DNA of 64,000 nucleotides, taken from contig JADMKK010000004.1 in the NCBI GenBank assembly GCA_015478895.1, positions 21,875 through 85,874 on the forward strand, read 5' to 3'. This document shows, piece by piece, positions 28,492-37,148 of the stretch. Source of the DNA: Comamonas sp. GTDB taxonomy: Bacteria; Pseudomonadota; Gammaproteobacteria; Burkholderiales; Burkholderiaceae_C. The first letter of the stretch is position 1. Every line of letters starts with the position of its first letter. The position numbers and the translations under genes were made by a program. The notes under the pieces were generated by a model that was not told the DNA's origin, made no database searches, and saw only the letters and a program-made list of their open reading frames with translations.

Positions 28492-29766
28492 ATGCAACCA
28501 CAATGGGCGGCAGGAACAGAGGTGCGCCGAGCCAAAAGGCAGGCCACAGGTTTGCTGTTGCTGGTGTCAGCGGTGTTTATCGGCACGCACTTTTTCGCAC
28601 CGACTTTGCTGGTGCGTTGCATGACGGCTATGTCTGAAGCCGCCATGGTGGGTGCGTTGGCTGACTGGTTTGCGGTTACTGCGCTGTTCCGGCGGATTCC
28701 TTTGCCCATTGTGGGGCGCCACACAGCGATCATTGCGCGCAACAAAGACCGAATCGGCGAAAACTTGGCCGCGTTTGTGCGCGACAAATTTCTGGATGCG
28801 CCCTCGTTGATTGCGCTGATGCGCCGCAACGATCCTGCGCAGTGGATGGTGCAGTGGCTGTCTGCACCCGGCAATGCCCAGTTGCTGGGCATGCAGCTGG
28901 CCAGACTGGTGGCAGGTGCTGTAGAGATGGTGCAAGACAAGCAGGTGGAGCGTCTGCTGACGCGCACCCTGCGGGGTGTGCTGGGCAAGATCGATATGAC
29001 GCAGTCCATGGCGGCGGGGCTGGCTGCGCTGACCCACAATGGCCGCCACCAGGCGGTTCTGGATGATGTACTGGCAAGCATCTCCAAAGCGTTGCAGCAA
29101 TCGCAGACCCGCCTGGTCATGGCGGAAACCATTGTGCAATGGCTCAAACGTGAACACCCTCTGAAAGAGAAAGTGCTGCCCAGCGATTGGTTGGGTGACA
29201 AAGGGGCGCAAGTGATTGCAGAAGCTGTGGACAGCGTGCTCGATGACATTGCGCATAACCCGCAGCATCGCTTGCGCGAGGCGTTTGATGCCTCGGTGCG
29301 CGATCTGATCGAGCGTTTGCGCACCGATCCCAGCTATGCCCAAAAAGGCGAGCAACTGCGCCGCTATCTGCTGCATGACGAGAACTTGGCGCGCTATCTG
29401 CACGACCTGTGGGCACGCATGCGCAGCAAGCTGCAGGCAGATCTGGAGAACCCCCATTCCTGGGTGGGCCACAAGCTCGCCGGTATGGGCGCGTGGCTAG
29501 GCAATGCGCTGGCGCATGATCCAGCACTGCGGCACTCCATGAATGAGCGACTGGAGCGCTGGGCACAAGGTCTGGCGCCGGAGGTGTCGCAGTTCATTGC
29601 CAGACACATTCAAGACACGGTGCAGCGTTGGGATGCGCAGGAGCTGTCAGATTTGGTGGAGCAGCACATTGGCAAAGATCTGCAGTTCATTCGCATCAAC
29701 GGCACGCTGGTGGGCGGGGCCGTGGGTTTGCTGCTCTTCATGCTGGAGCTTGCCTTCTCGCGCTGA
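28492..29766 (+). CDS. DUF445 (YjiN-like) membrane-anchored protein
   Basis: 424 residues (E. coli YjiN 426). One hydrophobic segment near residues 20-38 ('GLLLLVSAVFIGTHFFA') and another at the C-terminus ('GTLVGGAVGLLLFMLELAF'), with a long helical soluble part in between. Hallmark block: 'MVGALADWFAVTALFRRIPL' then 'GRHTAIIARNKDRIGENLA'. Function of the family is not known. It is between two Fur-controlled units but its own region has no Fur box in front of it in the right orientation that I can separate from the divergent gene's. Confidence 0.85.
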   Translation: MQPQWAAGTEVRRAKRQATGLLLLVSAVFIGTHFFAPTLLVRCMTAMSEAAMVGALADWFAVTALFRRIPLPIVGRHTAIIARNKDRIGENLAAFVRDKFLDAPSLIALMRRNDPAQWMVQWLSAPGNAQLLGMQLARLVAGAVEMVQDKQVERLLTRTLRGVLGKIDMTQSMAAGLAALTHNGRHQAVLDDVLASISKALQQSQTRLVMAETIVQWLKREHPLKEKVLPSDWLGDKGAQVIAEAVDSVLDDIAHNPQHRLREAFDASVRDLIERLRTDPSYAQKGEQLRRYLLHDENLARYLHDLWARMRSKLQADLENPHSWVGHKLAGMGAWLGNALAHDPALRHSMNERLERWAQGLAPEVSQFIARHIQDTVQRWDAQELSDLVEQHIGKDLQFIRINGTLVGGAVGLLLFMLELAFSR

Positions 29767-29901
29767 GGGCTGACGCAGACAGCCCCGCCCAGCAGAGCAG
29801 CCTTGGGTGCGTGTGGCCAATTACCAGGCTGCCCGTGCGCGCAGCAACAGAAACGTGCTTTCCCCCGGGATTTTGTGTGGAAAAGTGTGTTTCCTTTTTA
29901 A

Positions 29902-29922
29902 ATTGAATAATAATAATGAGAT
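29902..29922 (+). promoter_or_regulatory. Fur-like box upstream of siderophore-binding protein gene
   Basis: TTGAATAATAATAATGAGAT region: an AT-rich near match to the Fur consensus, about 120 bp before the binding-protein start. Confidence 0.55.
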
Positions 29923-30039
29923 TGGTTCTTGTTTGCATTGAATGAGTTGCTTGCCGAATTTTCTACGGCATGTCTGGTCATGCAAGGATCGTCGAATGCA
30001 TCGCTCTGCATGGGTTCATACCCGATAAAAAGGTTTTTC

Positions 30040-30999
30040 ATGAGTTTCTTTTCCCAACGTCGATGGACTTTGTTGGCCGGCATGGCTGCTGTGTGCGGTA
30101 CGGTCTGGGCGGCGCAGCCGAACATGGCCCAGCAGGTCACAGTGACCCATGCCAAAGGCACGACACAGGTTCCGCGGGCGCCCCAGCGTGTGGTGGTGTA
30201 TGACTTGGCATCGCTGGATGCCATGCAGGCTTTGGGAATTCCGGTGACCGGCGGCTTGCCCAGGGCGCAGTTCCCGCAGTACATGGCGGGCTACAGCGAT
30301 GCCAAATACAAGGTGGCGGGCAGCTTGTTTGAGCCCGATTACGACGCCCTGAGCCAGATTCGCCCCGATCTGATCATTGTGGCCGGCCGTTCTGCCGCGA
30401 AGTACGACGTGCTGAGCAAGATTGCGCCCACTGTGGACTTCAGCGTCAACAGCAGTCACATGCTCGATGACATGCAGCGTAATTTGACGCAGCTGGGCCA
30501 GGTGTTTGGCAAGCAGGCGCAAAGCCAGGCGCTGGCCAGCAAGATTCGCAGCGAAGTGGCGCAGCTGCGCCAGCTCTCCAGCAAGGCCGAGCCCGGTTTG
30601 CTGCTGATGGCGGTGAACGAACGCATCATGCCCAACGCGCCGGGCTCGCGATTTGGCTTCTTGTTCGACGTGCTGGGTGCGCAATCGGCCATCACGGCGA
30701 AAGACGTTCCTGCACGCGGCACGGCCTACACCTTCGATGACGTAGCCAAACTCAATCCCGCCTGGATTTATGTGATTGACCGCAACACCGGTACGGGCTC
30801 GGCGGCGGGCGGCGGCGAGATCATCCCTTCGCAAAAGGTGTTTGATAAGCCCCAGATCCAGGCCACCACGGCAGGCCAAAAAGGGCAGGTGGTGTTTTTG
30901 GACCCCAAAGGCTGGTACCTGATGGGCAGCACTGGCCCGACTGCGATGTTGAACAACATCGCACAGCTCAAACAAGCCTACACCGCTACACAGCGCTGA
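30040..30999 (+). CDS. Siderophore/iron ABC transporter periplasmic binding protein (FatB/YclQ-like)
   Basis: 319 residues from ATG 30040 with AAAAGG 6 nt upstream (the frame from 29929 is untranslated leader). Signal peptide at about residues 1-24, ending 'CGTVWAAQ'. PF01497-type class III binding protein: 'QRVVVYDLASLDAMQALGIP' and 'FEPDYDALSQIRPDLIIVAG'. It would capture ferric siderophore in the periplasm. The permease and ATPase genes one expects are not adjacent: upstream is DUF445 and downstream is a TonB receptor on the same strand, 148 bp away. Confidence 0.87.
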   Translation: MSFFSQRRWTLLAGMAAVCGTVWAAQPNMAQQVTVTHAKGTTQVPRAPQRVVVYDLASLDAMQALGIPVTGGLPRAQFPQYMAGYSDAKYKVAGSLFEPDYDALSQIRPDLIIVAGRSAAKYDVLSKIAPTVDFSVNSSHMLDDMQRNLTQLGQVFGKQAQSQALASKIRSEVAQLRQLSSKAEPGLLLMAVNERIMPNAPGSRFGFLFDVLGAQSAITAKDVPARGTAYTFDDVAKLNPAWIYVIDRNTGTGSAAGGGEIIPSQKVFDKPQIQATTAGQKGQVVFLDPKGWYLMGSTGPTAMLNNIAQLKQAYTATQR

Positions 31000-31023
31000 T
31001 CGCCCGAGGGCCTGCTTGAGCTT

Positions 31024-31117
31024 CATTAAATGAAGCAGCTTGCCGCCTATCTATAAGCACTTGAGCAACTAAACACCTTGAAAGTGTTTGGTTGCTTGGG
31101 CATGCCGCTCTCTTATT
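31024..31117. repeat. Dispersed intergenic palindrome, copy 5 (long form, variant)
   Basis: Left AAATGAAGCAGCTTGCCGCC; right GGGCATGCCGCTCTCTTATT. The centre has a strong stem CAACTAAACAC / GTGTTTGGTTG. It is between the binding-protein gene and the second TonB receptor, both plus strand, so it could also partly attenuate or process that transcript. Confidence 0.65.
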
Positions 31118-31147
31118 AATCTCATCTCACAGTTCAGAAGGACACGT

Positions 31148-33193
31148 ATGTCTACGTCTCACCGATTTCCCTTTGCTCGCACGCTGATCGCAGCGGCGGC
31201 GGCAACCAGCTTGTCGGCGTTGGCCCAGCAGCAGGGTACGCAGCTTGATGTGGTGACTGTGACAGCGGGCGGCTACGAGCAAAGCGTGAAGGACGCGCCC
31301 GCGTCGATTTCCGTGATTACGGCCGAAGAAATCGCCAAGAAGTCGTACACGGATGTGACCGATGTGCTCAAGAACGTGCCTGGCGTACACATTCAGGGCG
31401 GTGGTGTGGAGCAGTCCGTGATGATTCGCGGCATGAGTGCGGAGTACACCAAGTTCCTGATTGATGGCCGTCCGATGCAGGACAACCAGGCATTTGGATT
31501 GAATGGCTCCAACGCGGGCAATTCGGTGAACTTCCTGCCACCACTGGAGGCCATTGAGCGCATTGAAGTGATTCGCGGCCCCGCCTCGTCGCTGTATGGC
31601 TCGGATGCGATTGGCGGCGTGGTGAACGTGATTACCAAGAAGGTGGTCAACAAATTTAGTGGCAGTGTGAGTACCGAGTACATCAAGTCTGGCAATGATG
31701 TGACCAACGACGGCATGAACACGAATTTCGCGCTGAACATTCCATTGGTCAACGACAAGCTGTCGCTGCAATTGAATGGTGGCTTGCGCCACCAGGACGA
31801 AGCGGATTTCGTCGGCGGCGACGACAGTGCCGCCGCAGACCCAGCGTTCAAACGCCGCAACTTTGCGGCCAAGGCCAGCTTGAAACTGGATGCCCGCAAC
31901 ACCTTCACGCTGGGTGGCGGACGCACCGAGCAAGAGCGCACGCACAACCCCGGCAAGAGCTTGGCCATTGGTGACGATGCCAGCTACAACCAGTCTTTGC
32001 GCAATAACTTCTTTGCCACGCACGAAGGCCGCTACACAGACATGCTGTGGGAGAGCTATGTCAACTACGACACGTCCTCCAATCCCAGCCGTGTCAACGC
32101 AACCACGGGCAGCGGCATTGGCTTTAGCACGCTGACCGCCAATAGCCAGGCTTCTTTCTTCCTGGGTGATCACACCGTGACCTCCGGCTTGAACTACACC
32201 GACGAAAAGCTCGATGACGGTGCCACCAACGGCATCAACATTCCAGGCTTTCGCCTGAACACGGACATGGTCACGATGGCGCGCAAGTCAGCGGCCGTGT
32301 TTGCTGAAGACAACTGGCAGATCACCGACGATTTGGCGCTGCTGCTCAGTGGCCGTTATGACCACAATGACCAGTACGGCGGCAAGTTCAGCCCCAAGGT
32401 CTATGCGGTGTACGACATCAGCCCCACGTTGGCATTGAAGGGCGGATACACGACGGGTTATAAATCCCCCGAGCTGCGCCGCGCTGTGCCGGACTTTGGC
32501 AGCACTTCCATGGGCGGCGTGATCATCGGCAGCCCGGATCTGAAGCCTGAAACCACCAAGAACTTTGAAATTGGTCTGAACTACGGTAACTCTGCCAATG
32601 GCTTGTCCGGTAGCTTGACGGTGTACCAGAGCAAATTCAAAGACAAGCTGGTGCGCAGTGGCCGCGTTTGTGCAGAAAACGTCGCTTGCTCCATCTACGG
32701 TCTGGACTTGCCCGCGCACCAATTTGGCTACACCACGTACCACAACGTGGACTCGGCCCAACTGCAAGGCCTGGAGTGGACGCTGGACTGGAAAGTCAAT
32801 CAGCGCCTGACTTACCGCCACAGCTACACCTATGCCGAGTCGGAGCAAACCTCGGGCCAGTACAAAGGCAGCCCGCTCAACGATATTCCTGAGCACATGT
32901 TCAACGCCTCGCTGGACTGGCAGGCCACCGCCAAAACCAACGTGTGGACGCAATGGAACTACCGGGGCAAGACGTCGGGGCGCGCCGTGGCCGCCAGTGG
33001 CTCTGCCACCAATGGCGTGAAGTACCCGGGCTACAGCTTCTTGGATGCGGGCGTGATGTTCCAGCCTCGCAAGGACGTGAAACTGCGTTTTGGCGTGTAC
33101 AACTTGCTGGACAAGAAGGTCACACCGGAAGATGGTTTTGCCTATGTCCTGGATGGTCGCCGCTACAGCGTTTCGGCCAGCTTCCAATTCTGA
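31148..33193 (+). CDS. TonB-dependent siderophore receptor (second)
   Basis: 681 residues from ATG 31148 (AGAAGGA ribosome site). Signal peptide ends 'SLSALAQ' near residue 26. 'LDVVTVTAGG' is TonB-box-like, the plug has 'SISVITAEEIAKKSYTDVTD' and 'ERIEVIRGPASSLYGSDAIG', and the barrel ends 'DGRRYSVSASFQF' with a C-terminal Phe. It shares the arrangement of the receptor at 25964 and probably takes the ligand bound by the upstream binding protein. Distance to that gene (148 bp, with a palindrome) allows co-transcription or a separate promoter. Confidence 0.9.
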   Translation: MSTSHRFPFARTLIAAAAATSLSALAQQQGTQLDVVTVTAGGYEQSVKDAPASISVITAEEIAKKSYTDVTDVLKNVPGVHIQGGGVEQSVMIRGMSAEYTKFLIDGRPMQDNQAFGLNGSNAGNSVNFLPPLEAIERIEVIRGPASSLYGSDAIGGVVNVITKKVVNKFSGSVSTEYIKSGNDVTNDGMNTNFALNIPLVNDKLSLQLNGGLRHQDEADFVGGDDSAAADPAFKRRNFAAKASLKLDARNTFTLGGGRTEQERTHNPGKSLAIGDDASYNQSLRNNFFATHEGRYTDMLWESYVNYDTSSNPSRVNATTGSGIGFSTLTANSQASFFLGDHTVTSGLNYTDEKLDDGATNGINIPGFRLNTDMVTMARKSAAVFAEDNWQITDDLALLLSGRYDHNDQYGGKFSPKVYAVYDISPTLALKGGYTTGYKSPELRRAVPDFGSTSMGGVIIGSPDLKPETTKNFEIGLNYGNSANGLSGSLTVYQSKFKDKLVRSGRVCAENVACSIYGLDLPAHQFGYTTYHNVDSAQLQGLEWTLDWKVNQRLTYRHSYTYAESEQTSGQYKGSPLNDIPEHMFNASLDWQATAKTNVWTQWNYRGKTSGRAVAASGSATNGVKYPGYSFLDAGVMFQPRKDVKLRFGVYNLLDKKVTPEDGFAYVLDGRRYSVSASFQF

Positions 33194-33220
33194 TGGCGCT
33201 GAGCGCATGGGGCGGATGTT

Positions 33221-34513
33221 TTGAGCAGAGTTGACGGCTACACCACCGATATCACTTTCCCGGCGTTTTTTTACAAAGAAATGCAGCCGGTCTGGATCAG
33301 CCATCTCTTGCGCTTTGAAGGCTTTCAAGCGCCAGACCTGGCAGGCCATTTCAGGCTGTGTGAGCTGGGCTGTGGCGTGGGCGTCAACCTGCTGGTGGCC
33401 GCGGCATGCCACCCTGCGGCGCAGTTTATCGGTGTCGATTTCAACCCCCAGCACCTGGAGATTGCGCGCACATTGGCGCAAGCCGCTGGCCTTCACAACC
33501 TGGAATTTGTGCAGGCTGATTTTGCGCAGTTTGCAGCCAGCCAGCCGCAGGCGTTTGACTTCATCAACACCCATGGCGTGTGGTCATGGATTGCGCCCGG
33601 GCACCAGCAGGCCATGCTGGAGGTGGTGAGGCAATCACTCAAAGTGGGTGGCGTTTTCTATCTGCATTACATGTGCCACCCCGGCTCGACCGATTTGCAA
33701 ACCCTGCAGCATTTTTTGAATGTGTTTGCACCCCATGTGCCGGGGTCTTCGTCGCAGCAGGTGCAGATGGGCCTCAAGCTGTTGCAGCAACTGGCGCAGC
33801 GGGGCATGTTTGCCGATCAACCCAACGTGCTGCGGCATCTGGAGCAGCTGCAGCGCAAAGATGCTACGCACCTGGCCCACGAGTTTTTGACGGACCACTG
33901 GCAGCCCCAGCATGGCGTAGATGTGCACCGCCAAGTGGGCAGCACCGGCTTGCAGTACGTGTGCAGTGCCGATGTCTTCAACAACCTGGATGTATCGCTG
34001 TCCATTCCTGGCCGTCTGCAAAACGTGGTGGCGCAGACCAAAATTGCCGCTGTGGCCGAGACGCTCAAGGACATGGCCCGCAACAGCCACCAGCGTATGG
34101 ATCTGTTCCAGCGTGCGCCGCAAGTTTGCTCGGTGCAGGAGCAACTGCAAGACATTCAAAAGATGGGGTTTCAACTGCTGCCCAACGCGCCAAAGAGCGG
34201 GGCGATTGACTTCACCACGCCCATGGGCAATGTGCAGGGCCCTGAAGCACTGTGCAGTCCTTTATTGGGCGCTTTGCACCAGGGGCCGCAAACCTTTGCG
34301 GCATTGATGCAGTTGCCCCCTTTCCATGACAACCCGGCGCTGCTGCTGCAGAGCCTGCAGCTCATGATGATGCAAAGCCTGGTGCACCCTGTGAACCCTG
34401 TGGCGTCTCCAAGCTTGCCTGCGGTGCCGTTGCTCCATGCCGCGCTGCAGCAGCAAGCGTGGGGCATTACGGTCATGCCTGAGATGGGTACGGCTACACT
34501 GCGCCGCCCTTAA
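33221..34513 (+). CDS. SAM-dependent methyltransferase with regulatory domain
   Basis: 430 residues from a TTG start at 33221 (no clear alternative ATG). Class I Rossmann motif I 'LCELGCGVGVNLLVAA' near residue 46, then 'GVDFNPQHLEIARTLAQAAG'. The C-terminal half resembles the PF10119 methyltransferase regulatory domain. It follows the TonB receptor by 27 bp on the same strand, so it is probably in the same operon. The methyl acceptor is not known; in iron loci, a siderophore-modifying or protein role is only a guess. Confidence 0.72.
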   Translation: MSRVDGYTTDITFPAFFYKEMQPVWISHLLRFEGFQAPDLAGHFRLCELGCGVGVNLLVAAACHPAAQFIGVDFNPQHLEIARTLAQAAGLHNLEFVQADFAQFAASQPQAFDFINTHGVWSWIAPGHQQAMLEVVRQSLKVGGVFYLHYMCHPGSTDLQTLQHFLNVFAPHVPGSSSQQVQMGLKLLQQLAQRGMFADQPNVLRHLEQLQRKDATHLAHEFLTDHWQPQHGVDVHRQVGSTGLQYVCSADVFNNLDVSLSIPGRLQNVVAQTKIAAVAETLKDMARNSHQRMDLFQRAPQVCSVQEQLQDIQKMGFQLLPNAPKSGAIDFTTPMGNVQGPEALCSPLLGALHQGPQTFAALMQLPPFHDNPALLLQSLQLMMMQSLVHPVNPVASPSLPAVPLLHAALQQQAWGITVMPEMGTATLRRP

Positions 34514-34546
34514 AGCGGCAATCAACGCGGGGGAGGCGGCAGATTT

Positions 34547-34975
34547 TCAGTTGCGGTCGCCTTCGGCAGCCTCGGTTGCATCTTTGAGCAAATGCTCGCC
34601 GATCTGCTTCCATGCCTTGCTGGCATCGTGCTCTCCCGCAAAGTGGTGGCAACTGGCGGCGGTCATGGCGATGCGGCCGTTTTCGGGGGCCAGGTCAAAC
34701 GCACGTTCACACTGGGCGGCAGCGTTGCTCCACATGACCAGCGCGTTGGGGGAGTCTTCCTTTTGCAGGGCATAGGCCTCGGCCATCCATGCCTGGGCCA
34801 GGCGGAAAGCGGCTTCGCAATGATCCGGTTCTGCAGTGTGCGCGCGGTAGAAGTGCTTGCCGGCCTCTTGCCACAGCGCACGGGCGCGCTGGAAATCGGA
34901 GGGGGCGACCTGCTGGGCCTCGGTGACCAAGGCGTTGCCTGATTGCAGGAGTTCTTCAAAGCTCAGTTCAGTCAT
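34547..34975 (-). CDS. Hypothetical TPR-like small protein
   Basis: 142 residues from ATG 34975, N-terminus 'TELSFEELLQSGNALVTE'. Composition is helical with repeating 'A..LW.EA...Y.AH' and 'AA..CERAFDLAPENGRIAM', suggesting two or three TPR-type helical hairpins. I do not recognise the family. Convergent with the methyltransferase, and 82 bp downstream of the ankyrin protein on the same strand. Confidence 0.6.
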   Translation of the reverse strand: MTELSFEELLQSGNALVTEAQQVAPSDFQRARALWQEAGKHFYRAHTAEPDHCEAAFRLAQAWMAEAYALQKEDSPNALVMWSNAAAQCERAFDLAPENGRIAMTAASCHHFAGEHDASKAWKQIGEHLLKDATEAAEGDRN

Positions 34976-35057
34976 GGTGCGACAAGGCAGTGTGTGAAAC
35001 CGGCATTGTGGCGCGATGCGTGAAAGCACGTGTGCTGCAAGTCTTGTCAAGGCAGTG

Positions 35058-35408
35058 TTAGACCGATAGCCAGCGTTCCCAAAAGCGTCGGTGTGGGGAG
35101 GGCTGTTCTTGTGCGCCGAAATCTTGCAAAAGGCTTTGCAGCGCCACATCCCCGTGCTGCCGGGCCGCTTGCAAGGGCGTAAGCTGGCCCAGTTCTGCAG
35201 GCAGGTTGGGATCGGCCCCATGTGCAAGCAGTGCGCGGGCCACCTCGGTGTGGCCCTGCATGCAACTGATCACCAGCGCCGACACCATGGCCTCGGGGTG
35301 CTGGTAGTCCACATCCACCCCTTCACTGAGGTGATACAGCACGCAGTGAAGATCACCGCGCTCTGCGGCGTAGTACATGTCTTTCCAATCGCCCCCTGCA
35401 CTGGCCAT
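35058..35408 (-). CDS. Small ankyrin-repeat protein
   Basis: 116 residues from ATG 35408 with AAGGAG at 6 nt. Ankyrin consensus pieces 'DMYYAAERGDLHCVLYHLSE' and 'TEVARALLAHGADPNLPAEL' followed by 'TPLQAARQHGDVALQSLLQD' make about three repeats, so this is a protein-interaction module. There is no signal peptide. It may form a pair with the TPR-like gene 82 bp downstream. Confidence 0.72.
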   Translation of the reverse strand: MASAGGDWKDMYYAAERGDLHCVLYHLSEGVDVDYQHPEAMVSALVISCMQGHTEVARALLAHGADPNLPAELGQLTPLQAARQHGDVALQSLLQDFGAQEQPSPHRRFWERWLSV

Positions 35409-35520
35409 GGCTTGCTCCTTGAGAGAAGCCGCCAACGTAATCGCTAATGGCCGATGTGGCTACAGGGTGAGCACCATGAAAAATGCTTTTCACTGTGCCC
35501 AACGCCGCTGTTTGCAGGCG

Positions 35521-37005
35521 CTAAAAGCGTGGCAAATCCGGGTGGCTGATCTGGCCGCCCCGCACCAGCATCTTGCCGTACTCGGCGCAGCGGTTGAGTG
35601 TGGGAATGACCTTGCCGGGGTTGAGCAGGCCCGCCGGATCGAACGCCGCTTTGAGCGCAAACATCTGCAGGTTTTCTTCGGTGGTGAACTGGGTACACAT
35701 GCTGTTGAGCTTTTCCACGCCCACGCCGTGTTCGCCCGTCACCGTGCCGCCCATGGCCACGCTGGTTTCCAGAATGTCGGCACCGAACAGTTCGCAGCGG
35801 TGCAGCTCGTCCGGGTCATTGGCATCAAACAGAATCAGCGGGTGCAAGTTGCCGTCGCCCGCATGGAACACGTTGGCGCAGCGCAGCTGGTATTTCTTTT
35901 CCATTTCCTGAATCGCCAGCAGGATGTCCGCCAGACGTTTGCGCGGAATGGTCGAATCCATGCACATGTAGTCGGGGCTGATACGGCCCGATGCCGGGAA
36001 GGCGTTCTTGCGGCCACTCCAAAAGCGCATGCGCTCTTCTTCACTGTTGCTCACGGTGATGGCTGTGGCACCGGCTGCGCGCAGCACTTCGCTCATGCGG
36101 CCAATTTCTTCTTCCACTTCTTCGGGTGTGCCGTCAGATTCGCACAAAAGAATGGCTTCTGCGGTCAGGTCGTAGCCCGCCTTCACAAAGTCTTCGACGG
36201 CGGCGGTCATGGGCTTGTCCATCATCTCCAGTCCGGCAGGAATGATGCCCGCAGCAATCACGGCGGCCACAGCATCGCCCGCTTTGCGCACGTCGTCAAA
36301 GCTGGCCATGATGCAGCGTGCCAGCTGGGGTTTGGGGATGAGTTTGACGGTCACTTCCGTGGTGACGGCCAGCATGCCTTCGCTGCCAATCAACGCGGCC
36401 AGCAGATCGTAGCCGGGCGCGTCCAGCGCATCGGAACCAAATTCCATCGGTTCGCCTTCGATGCTGAAGCCTTTGACCTTGAGGATGTTGTGCACCGTCA
36501 GCCCGTATTTCAGGCAGTGCACGCCGCCGGAGTTCTCGGCCACATTGCCGCCAATGGTGCAGGCAATCTGGCTGCTGGGGTCGGGCGCGTAGTACAGGCC
36601 GTAGGGCGCAGCCGCATCGCTGATGGCGAGGTTGCGCACGCCGCACTGCACCACGGCCGTGCGGCTGTAGGCATCAACGTTGAGGATCTGGTTGAACTTG
36701 GCCAGCGACAGCGTCACCCCCATCGCATGCGGCATGGCGCCGCCCGACAAACCGGTGCCCGCACCACGCGCCACCACCGGCACTTTGTGGATGTGGCAGG
36801 CCTTGAGCACGGCTTGCACCTGTTCATAAGTTTCAGGCAAGCACACCACCAGCGGGCGCTGGCGATAGGCGGTCAGGCCGTCGCACTCATAGGGCGTGGT
36901 GTCTTCGCTGTGCCACAGCAGGGCGTGTGCGGGCACATGCTGGGACAGGGCTTGCACCACCTCGGCTTGGCGGGTAGCGCGTTCAGAAAGGCTGGCAGTC
37001 GTCAT
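35521..37005 (-). CDS. glcD: FAD-linked oxidase, glycolate oxidase GlcD / D-lactate dehydrogenase type
   Basis: 494 residues from ATG 37005. FAD-binding type 4 domain: 'VPVVARGAGTGLSGGAMPHA' near residue 80-100 and 'GGNVAENSGGVHCLKYG' near 155, then the FAD-oxidase C-terminal domain with 'NVFHAGDGNLHPLILFD' and 'TGEHGVGVEKLN'. It oxidises a 2-hydroxyacid such as glycolate or D-lactate. The usual partners glcE and glcF are not adjacent, so the exact substrate is open. The upstream LysR gene is on the same strand. Confidence 0.87.
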   Translation of the reverse strand: MTTASLSERATRQAEVVQALSQHVPAHALLWHSEDTTPYECDGLTAYRQRPLVVCLPETYEQVQAVLKACHIHKVPVVARGAGTGLSGGAMPHAMGVTLSLAKFNQILNVDAYSRTAVVQCGVRNLAISDAAAPYGLYYAPDPSSQIACTIGGNVAENSGGVHCLKYGLTVHNILKVKGFSIEGEPMEFGSDALDAPGYDLLAALIGSEGMLAVTTEVTVKLIPKPQLARCIMASFDDVRKAGDAVAAVIAAGIIPAGLEMMDKPMTAAVEDFVKAGYDLTAEAILLCESDGTPEEVEEEIGRMSEVLRAAGATAITVSNSEEERMRFWSGRKNAFPASGRISPDYMCMDSTIPRKRLADILLAIQEMEKKYQLRCANVFHAGDGNLHPLILFDANDPDELHRCELFGADILETSVAMGGTVTGEHGVGVEKLNSMCTQFTTEENLQMFALKAAFDPAGLLNPGKVIPTLNRCAEYGKMLVRGGQISHPDLPRF

Positions 37006-37099
37006 AGCCAATGACTGTAGGGCAAGCCTTGGCGCAACGCTGTGATTTTTTTGGCAAGCCTGCGTGAAAGTGCCGCGTTTGGGAGAGGAAGATATCTAT

Positions 37100-37147
37100 A
37101 AAGATAGCTGCACGCCCTTGTGCAATAAGGGCTAGAAGCTGATTTGG
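37100..37147. repeat. Dispersed intergenic palindrome, copy 6 (short form)
   Basis: TAGCTgCACGCCCTTgtgcaatAAGGGCTagaAGCTgattt, between glcD and the end of the LysR gene. It closely resembles copy 3 at 18196. Confidence 0.75.
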
Positions 37148-37148
37148 C

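Noticed and set aside
35377..37014. 545-codon plus-strand frame opposite glcD
   Set aside because: Shadow of the FAD oxidase; no recognisable protein features.
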